Shown piece by piece: positions 45,441-57,300 of a DNA stretch of 64,000 nt (positions within the stretch are counted from its first letter, which is position 1; every line of letters begins with the position of its first letter). This DNA is from Nectonema munidae (Eukaryota; Nematomorpha; Nectonematoida; Nectonematidae): positions 620,001 through 684,000 of the forward strand of contig JAUIRK010001039.1 in NCBI GenBank assembly GCA_030549495.1. Direction: 5' to 3'. The translations under genes and the position numbers were made by a program. Below the pieces are notes generated by a model. The model saw only the letters and a list, made by a program, of their open reading frames with translations. It was not told the DNA's origin and did no database searches.

Positions 45441-47037
45441 TTCAAGCTCAGCATGTGAACAAAATCATTCATATATGATAGATCACTACTCATCAAATAT
45501 AATTAAGTCTTTATCCATCCGCCCCCTCCCCTCCCCCCTTATCGACAGGCTTGGTTACACTAATTCTCCTTTCCAACAAAAAACAAACAACAAGAAAAAA
45601 ACAGGAAAAAGGAAATGTTTTAGAGAAAAAGAAAAAAAGAAAACTTTTTTGAAGTGGAAAAAAAACAACATGAGCAAACTTTTTGAATGATTTTCCCTTT
45701 CCCTTCGTTCTCTTGAAAACTTTGAGAGTGCTTTTGATGATGAAGCGTTTTCGTTGTGATCAACCCAAGGAAGAAGCTTTGCCCCGAATTCGCGTTGGGC
45801 CCTTTCTTTCTTCTTCACATAGATAAAAAGCGCTTTTGAAAATACTTACCCTCTGTTTTGAAGATGGAAATTCATTAGGAGTGTTGACCTTGAATTACCC
45901 AGGATTCATGATGAAATATCCAGATAATAGAAAACGGTGGCCTTACGATTAGGTTTATAAGACCTATAAGTTCTTATCATTTTGTTAGAACCCCCACATT
46001 TAGATTCGTGACAACTTTCAGTTTAGGATTGTGTTCTTATTTTTATGTTGTGAGATATATATCTTGAAGTTGAGTATTTTTGTATATAGGATAAAGAAAG
46101 TAGTCTGAATAAATTAAACTCTCATTCTTTTATTAATTTTTCATGTTTGTTGAATAGTGTTGGACGTGTCTATTTGATGTATGTCAAAGATTTTGGTATA
46201 AAGTTGATGTTGTGAGAATTATCTTGAGTAGGAATATTTTTCTTGATATTTTGAGATTTTGAACTTAGAATTCTTTATATATATTTCTAAAAAGTAAAAA
46301 ATTTGATCATTCAGGTGTAAAATTGATAGTGCTTTTTGGGATCATATATTTTCAAGATTTTGATTTTATTGTTAATTCAAGTGGGTGTGGGTTAAGAAAA
46401 ATATGAAAATATATGAATCTTTCGGATAGCTCAATTTATCGATTTTTTCTTGTCTAATTAAAAAAATGGTAAATATCTGTCATGAATTTCAAAAATGGAG
46501 AAGTTTCGAGAATAATTCTGAATTTTATTTTTTGTCATTTTATATTATAGTCGAAATAGGTATAGTGTGATTTGATTTGTATGGTGAGTAGTTGTGATAT
46601 TTAGGCGGGGATCTAAAATTTGGGAATAATTAAAATCTATCTAAAAATTAAAAATCTTACTTATAGTTGTTCCATCTTGTGAAGTTTTGCATAAATGTAG
46701 GAAATTAATTCAAAATTAAAAGAGTTTGAATATCGATAAAATTCTTTCATATTTTTAATCCTTTAGGAGGGGTTCAGAAAATATTTCGAATATTTAAGTT
46801 TCAGTCTCCTGTCTTGATGTTTCGGGTCTCTATATCTCTGTTGATCGGGAGCACAAAGTTTATCAAGTATTTCTTCACTTGTGTAAGAGTATAGAAGATT
46901 CGGTGTCTAGCTATTGAAGGAGGAGAAGGAGTAGTAGCAAGAAGAAGAAGATATAAAGGAAAGAATAAATAATTTATTCAAGTGAGAAAAAAGAAATAGA
47001 AAGTTTGGGTGAAAAAGTGTAAATGTATTTGATAGTT
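45441..47037. other. No gene seen; candidate upstream region of the tubulin
   Basis: No domain-bearing frame. It contains pyrimidine- and purine-rich tracts (45510-45680) and TTGTATGGTGAGTAG at about 46577, which could be the start codon plus donor of the tubulin gene (listed separately). Confidence 0.35.
46581..46583 (+). other. Candidate start codon exon of the tubulin gene
   Basis: ATG is followed at once by a consensus donor GTGAGT. Alpha-tubulin genes often have an intron directly after the ATG, and the first seen tubulin exon needs exactly an ATG in phase 0. Another ATG before GTAAAT stands at 46466. This is speculative. Confidence 0.15.
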
Positions 47038-47665
47038 GGTAGAAGTGAAGAAGTAAATTAATATATATAAAATGTTTTTAAAATCTTTATGTCTTTATTG
47101 TTATTATTCTTGACAAATTGAAGAGAAACGTCAAGGTATTGATGTTGTTTATATTTTTATATAAAAATATAATAAAATTCATATGATTAAGTTTATTTAT
47201 GGATATGTGGATTTCAAATATAAAGATACTATGGCAAATAGAGAAGTGAAGAAGTAAATTTAATATATAAAATTTTTTAAAATCTTTATGTCTTTATTGT
47301 TATTATTCTTGAAAATTGGGAAATCTAAGGTATTGATGTTGTTCATACTTCATATCTTTTATACAATAAAAAATAATCCCAATACAAATCTCATATGATT
47401 GAAGTTTATTTATGGATATGTGGCATTTAAATATAAAATACTATGCGCAAAGAGTAGAAGTGAAGAAGTAATTAATAATATATAAAATGTTTTAAAATCG
47501 TTTATGTCTTATTGTTATTATTCTTGCAAATTGAGAAATTCAAGGTATTGATGTTGTTCATAGTTCATATTTTATAAATAAAAATAATAATAAAATCTCA
47601 TATGACATTGAAGTTTATTGAGATATGTGGATTTCAAATATAAAGATACTATGCGAAATTTATCA
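47038..47665. repeat. Three tandem units of about 200 bp
   Basis: AGAAGTGAAGAAGTAAAT starts units at 47041, 47242 and 47456. Each continues with CTTTATGTCTTTATTGTTAT, AAGGTATTGATGTTGTT and GGATATGTGG. The units differ by short indels. It is non-coding and may lie in the first tubulin intron. Confidence 0.85.
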
Positions 47666-50600
47666 CAATTGTTCGATACTTTCATATAATTGTCAATATT
47701 TATGGATATGTATTGATTAAAATTTGAAGTATTTATGGTGAATCAATAAAGAAATTATTTATTTTAATTTTTGATAATTTAAGAAAAGTTGTATATAAAT
47801 TTTGTATGTATAATCAAAAAAAAAAGTCGGTTAAATAAAGAAAATTTACCAAATTAATTTGTGAAAAGAATGATTTTCTACGAAAACTTTGATCGTTGTA
47901 TATATAAAAATTAATAATTATTATGTAATACTATAGTAGTTTGAAATAATCTAACTCAAAATTTATTATGTTTTATACTAATTTCATAATAATATAGATG
48001 GGTTAAATTAAAAATTAAAAACTTCATAGATTTTAATATTTAGTTTTATTTTGTTAAAACAGAAAAAAACTATTAAATACTAAACTATATTAAAAAAATT
48101 TGTAATCTAATAGATAAGAAAAAAAAATTGGCAAAAATTCAAGAGTCGTCATCCGTGTATATTATATCAAGGAGGGTTAATAGGGAAAAACATTTAAATC
48201 TTTAAATTATAGAGTTCTTATATAGTTATGTTCTATAAAAAATATTCGCCTCGCTCAAAAATGCATGGGCTCCTTTTCAAATCACTCGCTGCATTACTGC
48301 CTCTGATCAAATATAGCTCAAACTATAACAAAGAAGTGGAAGTTAATGAAAAAAATAGATTTTAAATATTCATTCTAAGACCTAACCTTAAAACAAGAAA
48401 AGTAATATCGAAAATTTACTCAGAAGAACAAACAAGTCTAATAGATACTATAAAAAAGGTATATAATTCAGAAAATTGAAAATTATGGGGGGGGGCGATT
48501 GGCTTTTTCGCCCCCTGGAAATCACATTGAGGAGGAAGGGCGTCAATGTAAACATGTTTTTTTTCATTGCTAATGGCAGCAATTAAAATGACATTTCTTC
48601 TTCCAAAACAGTGGTCCTCAAAGTGACTCAATTTTTCCCACAAAGCTGATTCTGATATCGATTGCATTTTAAAATGCCGATATCGATACTAAGCAAATAT
48701 TCTAAGTGTATGTAAATTTTTGAATTACCCTCAATGTGTAAAATTAGTTATTTAATTTTAATGTTTTTCTACCAACCACAACTTAACGTTTTGGCAAAGT
48801 AAGACAAAATTGATATACCATGCTATAAAGTAGAAATATGGAAATTCAAAAGTTGTTTGACGTCATTTGCTTTTTTTCTTTTTAAAGAAAAAAAAATCAA
48901 AAAAAAAGCTTTATGATTTTAGAACTTTCAATAAAAAGCTATGCATAAAATACAAAGATTCTTTTACTCTTTAAAGCTCTAGTATAAACTTTAATTTATC
49001 GATTGTAGGCGTGTTCTCACTTTATTAAAACAAGTGCATATATATCGTATATATATTATATATAGCAAACCGTACAAAAGTTTTGAATATGCAAATAAAG
49101 ATTATGTCAAAGAACAATTTAAATATTTTAAAGATTTTTCTAAATTTGAGGCTAAATTTTCCAAATAGGTTTGTAATTAATGACTTATTACTCTTCCTAA
49201 ACAAATCTCTAAACGTAGGTCTTAGATCTATATTTATTTTTTATCACATTTATATGCGAGAATGCTGATTCACATAAACATAAAAAACATTCTTTAAAAT
49301 ATGTTGTGAATATCTTTAATAAGTACTTAACGATTTGCTTTGAAAGGAAAACTTCTAAATTCTACAAGCGGTTTCAAATCTTTATAGTTGTTGTGCATAT
49401 TGCTTTGATATTTCTGCAATCGTATTCCTGAAATAAAGAGTCTTGGCCCTTCTAGAAACACTTTTTTAATACAGGAAATCTTCGCCCTCAGAAAAAACAC
49501 TTTTTACATGTATTCAAAACGTGGCATATACGATATGTTGCAATTGTGCTGGCTTTAGACCTTTTTGTTCCTTTGCTAGGCATCTATTTTTGATTTTTTC
49601 TGTATTTTTGCTCTTTTATCTTTACTTCACGAAATCAACTATTTTTACGAAAAAAAGAGCTTCATAACATTTCTGATTTGTGATATTATATATACTTTTT
49701 TGGATGAGAAGTGTTGCATGAGAAATCAAACAAACACACAGAGTTTGTAAATATGAAAGAGTAGTCTTCTTCGTATTCTTTTTTAAAAGTGTATAATTGA
49801 ATGCATTTCTTTTAACTCAAAGTTCAACACTATCTCTAACAAACAAATTCGAAATGAAATTCTGAATTTGTAAAAAAAAATTTTTTTTTTTTAATTATTA
49901 TTAAAAAATAATAGCGCAATACTAGAAAGCTTTTCTCCCTCTTAGTCCTATGAAATTTTCGTTAATGAACAACAACAGCAATTTTCTAGTTTATTGCTTA
50001 TTTACAATACTGATTTTATAAAGCTGAGGTTCTTTCAATCAAAAACAGACAAATAAAATAATCTTGAGTCATAAAAAATTAGTTCAAGAAATAATTAGGG
50101 AAAGTTCATGAATGATATCAAACACAACTATAGGGGACAGGTGTGGAAAATAGTTGATATTTCTGAACTCTCCCACTTTAGGTTTAATTCAAGCAAAGAT
50201 ATGTTGTAGAAAACTACTTATTGTAGCGAAACAAAGCCAAAGCAAATAATTTAGAGTTAAATATTTGGGACTCAAGCATTCTAATTAAAATAGGACTCGG
50301 GTGTATCCAACTAATATAATTAATCAGGCAACCTTTTATCAAAGTGATTATTAGCAAAGGTCCTCAATTTGAAGCTTCATTAAAGGGTTTTCATTTTGAA
50401 AAGTCGAGATAATTCAACCTTGTGTTTAGTGTTCACTTTTTCTTTACCCCAAAGCGATTATTTACAAAAAAAAGTTTCAATACCTTTGAGCAAAGAAAAA
50501 AATTGAAAATATATTCACTTACAAAGCACGATTAAAGAAAGGAATTAGCGTTGATCAAATAATACGGATGCGTAGAGTGTTTTAATACACTCGGACACTC

Positions 50601-51144
50601 AAAAGGATCCACGAGGCAAACTTATCGTTGAGCTTCTTAAAGTTGAAAATATAACAAATTGCTTTCACTGGTACTAATAAAACGATGTTGTTATTGTATC
50701 TACTATATCATGTATACCAGCTGTGTATATGAGTAACGTGTATGTTGTATATCAAAAGAAGCATGAGAAATGTTTATAATTTTCTTTTTACAACAACCTT
50801 ATCTACGAAATTGTTTCGGCTGATAAAATGCGTGCGCTATAAAAAATGTGCAGATATTGATACCGGCCGATGCCTCCTAGTAAAAAGATATGCAATGAAA
50901 AAAAGATAAGTCATGCGTTAGTAGAAGCTCATGCCTGCCCATCTTTTAAGTATTTAATCAAGAAGTTGTTTTTTTTTATTGCACAGTGTGACACCATTAT
51001 TCCAACTTTTGTAATAAATGAAAATCGCCTACCTTAATGAATATATAGAATTTCACTCAAAACGAAGACAGAGAAGTAGTATGGATGTTAAAAAGGCTCA
51101 ATAACTTTGCAACCGTTACTTTAAACTTTTATAAATTAATTTAG
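47666..51144. other. AT-rich sequence, no gene seen
   Basis: No supported exon before 51145. A G-rich tract (GGGGGGGGGCGATTGG) at about 48487 is part of a repeat also echoed near 43336, but no ends are clear. Confidence 0.35.
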
Positions 51145-51385
51145 CCAGATTCTCTATCATTACACATTGGTCAATGTGGTACGCAGGTAGGAGCGGAGTT
51201 TTGGAGGAATTTTGCTCGTTCACCATTTCAATCCAAGCTTTGCGATGAAGCTGACAACTTTTCACGGAACAACCACAACACTGACATCACCAACAACAGC
51301 GAGTGCCGTGGAAGCATCTCCTCCCATCTAACGCCTGCAGTCGCTCCTCGCTCCATATGGATCGACTCCGACAGATGTCACTTAG
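51145..51385 (+). CDS. Tubulin exon 2: N-terminal nucleotide-binding part
   Basis: The acceptor is aatttag in phase 0. The exon reads PDSLSLHIGQCGTQVGAEFW, a long Asn/Ser-rich loop, then APRSIWIDSD, where the last Asp stands for the Glu of VDLEP. The donor chosen is TTAG|GTTTCC, because it leaves phase 1 and gives Glu at the join to ESLLENV. This keeps four extra residues (RCHL) after WIDSD. Confidence 0.8.
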
Positions 51386-54300
51386 GTTTCCATCTTCTTT
51401 TCTTCTTTTTATGCCATACAACGGAAGGGATGGCCCCTAGCATTCACTCAACACACATGGGGTGTATTAACAGAGGCGCACGTGTTTTGAAATATTCCCT
51501 TCTCCATGATAGGCAAAAACCAAAGAAACGAATTTAGAAACGAAATTGTAAAATTTTTGTTTTCTATTGATGTCTTGACCTCCATGAAAGCCTAAAGATT
51601 TTGATATCTATCTTATGTTCAATCATTTTCTCTCTGATTTAAAAGATTGACTAAAAAGTGACAATATTTTTCTTACTAATTTTTTTGCTATGTATGTCTT
51701 CTGGACTTGTTACATTTTTATTTTTAAATTTTTATTTTTACGCTTCTTTTTTTTATTACTTGAAAATGTTTTATAGTTTCTAAATATTTTTACTTTAAGC
51801 ATCTTTTTCCATATTATGATAATTAATAGCAGTAAAGTGTCAACGTAGTTGGTATACAATGACTTTTAGGATGTTTTTTCTCTTTTTCAAAAAAATCAAA
51901 TCAATACATCAGTGTCGCATTATATATTCTCAAAATACTTGAATAAAAATTAGGCTAAAAGCGCCTCATGAAAATTCCCCAGAGTTTCTCCACACAACAG
52001 TGGCACTTCTCTGCTTACCCGCCTGTGCTTAGATATGCCACTAATCCACTTAAAGAACTAAATAAATACACTATTTTTTACATAAGAAACTAGTACTCAT
52101 TCAACGTTGAAGTAAGGAAACCTTCACTACTCAAAGTCACGTGATTAAGAAATATTTTACAATAATTTTTCCTATTCTTCATATGGTAATTCAAGCTAGT
52201 GGTCAGTCTATCATGATTCTTGTATTGACATGTGTCATATAAAGTTTGTATCTTGATTTCAAGTTTTTTCAAAAAATTGTCTGAAATTTCCATTTGACAT
52301 TTTAGGGAAACAGGTCAGTTCAGCCTCAAGACAATCTGGCTTCTGTACAATTCATCCTCTAGACCAGGGAAATTTAAAATTTAAAATTTTAACTACTGGG
52401 CCGAATTTTTAAAAAGTTTAAAATGAAAAATTTATAAGCAAGTTAAAATACAAAACTTTATTCAGAAAAAATTAATACGTGATTCTAACTTTTATTTATT
52501 TTTACTTTTTTTATTTATACTTTTTTTTTATTTTTTTATTTTTACTTTTTTGTATTCTGAGAATGTTATCTTCTTTGAGAATTTTTGACGTTTTTCATAG
52601 AAGAAAATAATGCAGAGCGCACATAGTTTAAATTTATCATGGATGGATGCGTTTTTTAATGATTTTAACTTAAAAATGTTGAATCAATGCATTCACTTTT
52701 ATATATCAGTTATATGAAAAATAGTTCTTGAAAATACTTGATGAAAGAATGATTAATGCTAGGAAAGTGAAAGGGAAAATCAAAATAAGCAATTAGCTTT
52801 GTGTCTGGCTTAAATTATAATTAACCCATTTAAGGCCAAGCAAAGCAGACGATATCTAAAAAAACGCAGACGATTTATATTCAAAGTCATTGAAAAAAGC
52901 AGGCGACGATTAAATTTCTTATGTTCCCAAATGGGAACATTGGGACTTAATGGGTTAAGGTAAGAGGGGGCAAAATAGCATTTGTCTCCTCTTGGAATGA
53001 AATTAGGAATGGCTGCTACCATTCGCTCGAGTTTCTAATGTAAAAAATAATGTTATCAATTATCATCATTTCAATAACATCACATTATTTGATCTTTAAA
53101 ATATGAAGCTTGAATGAAAGGTGGACCGCGTGAAAATATCAAAAAGGCCGCAGTTTGGCCCAAGGGCATCGGGTTGGACATCCCTACTCTAGACAATTCG
53201 GCTTCTAAATATATCTTGATATTTATATGTCATGAGGAGAACGGATTGCCTGGTGACTTGAACCGAGTTTAGATGGTTGCTTATATAAAGTCAGTCATAT
53301 GATATCCCACACTCCAAAAAGTGGTCTCCCCCACCTTTTCCAGAAGTGTCTAAAAACAATTTGATTTAAAATTTGATTTACAATTTGATTTATTCATTAT
53401 ATCCACACCCTCGTTATTCATCATCACACTTAGAATGAATCGTACAATCGAATATTTCAAAATCGCATAATTCATTGAAACTGCTTCACATTCCCAACTA
53501 TTTTTCATTGATTTCTTGCGCATTCAAAGGAGAGGAGAGATTAGCACATCAATTTCCTCCTCTTATAATCCTCTTTTTCACTCAATGCCATTTATTCAAT
53601 TTGCGTGTTCGCATTTTCAACACACTACATTTTATAGTTGTTATATCTTTCAAACGGTATCTAATCAAAATCCCCGAAAACTAAGTCTTTCGAGGATTTT
53701 CGGGGATTTTGGTAGATCGGATTTTAGTTTTCGGCGATTTTGACTAGGAATCCTCTCAAACATGTAAAACTCAACTTTCTCTCATTTCGGTAAAGCTTTA
53801 GGCTACATCCAGGTACGATAGCAAAGTTATTGGCATTTTAAATTGTAGATCTGTTCTTTTAAAAAGTTGTTCGTTACTGCCTAACTAACGTTTTCAAAAT
53901 GGAAACATTTTTACGATTAAAATGCAAAAATGTTCTATTATAGCAATTATAAAATATTGAATTAAAAAAAACATTATAATAAAATATATAAAAGATAAAC
54001 TTACTTCATTTATATACATATATTTGTTCACCAAGCCTATTATCTGAAATGTGAACCATTTTTTATGTCTATATTGAAAACATCTTCAAAGTGATTCATT
54101 AAGAGCTATGCTTTCATGGTTAGTGTCTCCAAGCGGCTGATTGGCCTTTGACGCTTACCTTCAAAAGTACCTGAGTTTTTTTTTTTTTGAATTTAACTTA
54201 TTTTAGTGTGTGTTTTGTTTTATTTTACAGTTGTTTGTCTACATATGTGCTCATATTTTTCTTTGTGAACTTTTGTGAAAATAAATGCTTACTTACTTAC

Positions 54301-57300
54301 TTACTTCATTTATAAAGAAAAAAACAAAATAAAATGGTAACAATATATTGAGATTAGATTTATTTCAAGGTAAGAATTTAACAATTGAAAACTTTAAATA
54401 AAAAAAGGAAAACTTTAATTTCTCCGAAAATACAAGAATATGGCTCCCACATGAAACTTGGTTTGGGGGTAGTGCCTTAAAAAGTGTTTTTTTTTTAACT
54501 TTTCCTATCCTATCATTCCTATGTTTCTGTCTTTCGTTTATCTATTAACGAAGTAAAAATTTTGTCCCACTGGACCAAAAATGGCACAACCTAAGAAACG
54601 CTTGATTGCACGTGGAAAAACTGTTTTATGAAAGTCAATGGAAAGTATATGCGTTTAATGCTACGACGACGCCACTATGAAACTAAGCACGGAACCTACA
54701 TATGTTGTACTGTTCCAAAAAATTGATATACGGTCACACAAAATAATGCTTAATTTTTTAGTCACAGAAATAATGTGTCCAGAAAAAAAAAAGAATTCGA
54801 CAGAGTTAACCTGTCGAGAAAGCAGCCCAGCTTGACCATGTGATGAACAATGTTGTGAAGAGTGGGAACAAAATTCGATTATGAGCCTCTTCGGCTAGTT
54901 TTATTGTCTGAGATCAGAGATTGGTCAGTTTTTAAAGGAATTAGACTGACCTCTTCAAAAACTCAGTGATCCTTTGTCGTTAGCAGATCTGGCTGGTTGA
55001 AGTTACCGAACACCTAAACAAACTCAACAAAAACCTTACTCTTTGAGACACCGTTACACGACTTTAATGAATGTTCTTGCAATTTCCAACACTGAGAAAT
55101 CTAATTGGCGTTTGCAAATTTTTTTCATAAAAAAGGGAATATATGCGTGTGTGTCTGTCTGTGTAAACAGATCGCTCATAGCGAAATTTTCTCAATACTT
55201 CCAAGATTTTTCTGCACTTGTTTAGCGACTTCTTTCATGATAAATGCAGATAAAGTGGAAGAAAATTTGCAATTAGAACTTATAATAATGCAGTGTGATT
55301 TTATCTCTCTCTCTCTCTCTAAAAATCTGCATCAGCTTCTCTTCCTATCCGAATTGTAGGAGAGCTTGGAATGAGCCAAGTTTCCTATGATAAGACGCCA
55401 CGCGAAAGGAATAATGAATTTGTTTTTTCTTATGACTGTAAATTAAAGCAGGCTCAGAACTAAAATGAAAAATGGTTATATGTGACATCCTTTGCTTTTC
55501 TACCACCAAATTCACTCCAGACCTGCCACCTATCTTGCAAGCCGAATCACAACTGCACTTCTACTAAGTCGAACATGTATCCGTGAATTTAAAATATGTT
55601 ACGCATTTAGTGTACGATTTTTTAATTCTTAGTAATAAAAAAATCTTTAAATGTTTTTTTTAAATATTTTTTTTACTTTTTTTGAATAAATGTTTTTTAA
55701 AAAAAAAGTATTTATTTTGACATCATTGAACTTTGCAATACCATCCTGAAATATATAATTTATTTTTCACACACACTATCTTCCCATACATGTCTGTCAA
55801 GAAAGACCACCATCGAGGAGCAAACAGAGAATATTGTTTTGATGAATGCTACCATTTTTAGCTCTAAAGTGATTGAAATTCCATGTTTGAATCAAAGCGC
55901 TATAAGCTAATTGATAAAAATTACCTTTTACTTTAAGTCTAATAAATGGGCTGGCGGCTATTCGTCTATTTCTCCATATGTAGCCCGTGGTGGAAAACGT
56001 TTGAAGAGAGATCCATCCTTTCTCTAAATTATATTTCAGCAGATTCCAAAACTTTTAACTCATTTTGCAACAGCCCCTTTGAAAAGTCTACATTATCACT
56101 AATAGAATATTCGGTTTAAACAAATCTATGTTAATCAAAACTTTCTTTCTCTTCCACAGTAGTAGCTTAGTCAGAACGGCTTGAAGTCTTTTTGAAGCAT
56201 CTACAATCATAACTTCAAGACCTTGAATAGCCAAATTTACTTCATTTATACGGCTAAAAATATCTGACAAATAGGCGTATCTTTAAGTAAACTCTTCATT
56301 ATATAAAGTCTCAAAATATTCTGAAAGTGAATTTTCTCTTCTAAAAATAGTAAAACTTCTGACTATAGATCAGATAAATCCTAAATTTAAACGTCTTGCT
56401 CTTGGAAGCCAACAAACTTCTGCGTGCTGAAAATAAACTTAATAGATACTCACAAATACTCATGTTACATACAATGATGAAAAAGCTAAAAGTGAAACAA
56501 AATAAGTTTATTTATCTAAAATGACGTTAAATCGTGGGATCAAAGCAAATTTAAGGACGAAAAGAAAGAAAGAAAGCTACTACTTTTTTTCATTCCAACT
56601 TTTTAAACGATATTTAAATGCTATTTTAATTTGAATGAAACTATTTAGCTAAATTTATGCAATTCATTCTTGCTGATCTATCCATAATTGTTTTAAAAAT
56701 GGGCATTTTATGCTAAATAAAGCGTATCAAAATTTCAATAATCCTGATTTTTTTTCACCTCTCTGCCTCACCGTGGTAAAATTCCAGAAGATACCCAAGC
56801 CATATGTACTCAATTTTTCCCTTCAATTCGCATATACCTATCATAATCAGCGTTTAAGCCATAACATCCCTTCGTCCTTTTAAGCTGACACAGGCGATTC
56901 GAAATTTTAAGGTACCTATGTATCAAATTACTTAATGTGTTTTTCTTCCTTACACATGACGAATTGTGATTGAGAGCGAATGCTGTGATTGATTTAAAAA
57001 GCTTTAAAATTGATACAAGAAGCAATTGTGTTTATTTTAGAATCCCTGCTGGAAAATGTTTCTTTTGACAGCAATTTTGATCACGGCAGCAAACATGGGG
57101 GAAGAGTCTTTTACAAGAATGTCATAACGGATTGTGAGGATGCTGCAGGTGTGTATGCTCGTGGATATTACGCTGTCGGAAATAACCTATTGGCTGAAGT
57201 TGAAGAGCGAATCAGACATAATGTATTATTTTACTTCTCAGTACAGCGCCCTACCGTGATTCAATTGGATGAAAACTTTTAAATATTTTTTTGATTTTAA

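Noticed and set aside
45430-45818. Overlapping lysine-rich and phenylalanine-rich frames on both strands
   Set aside because: They arise from a purine-rich tract and show no domain.
57010-57282. The whole open frame as one tubulin reading
   Set aside because: Only 57041-57222 matches tubulin; both sides are intron with splice sites at the borders of the similarity.
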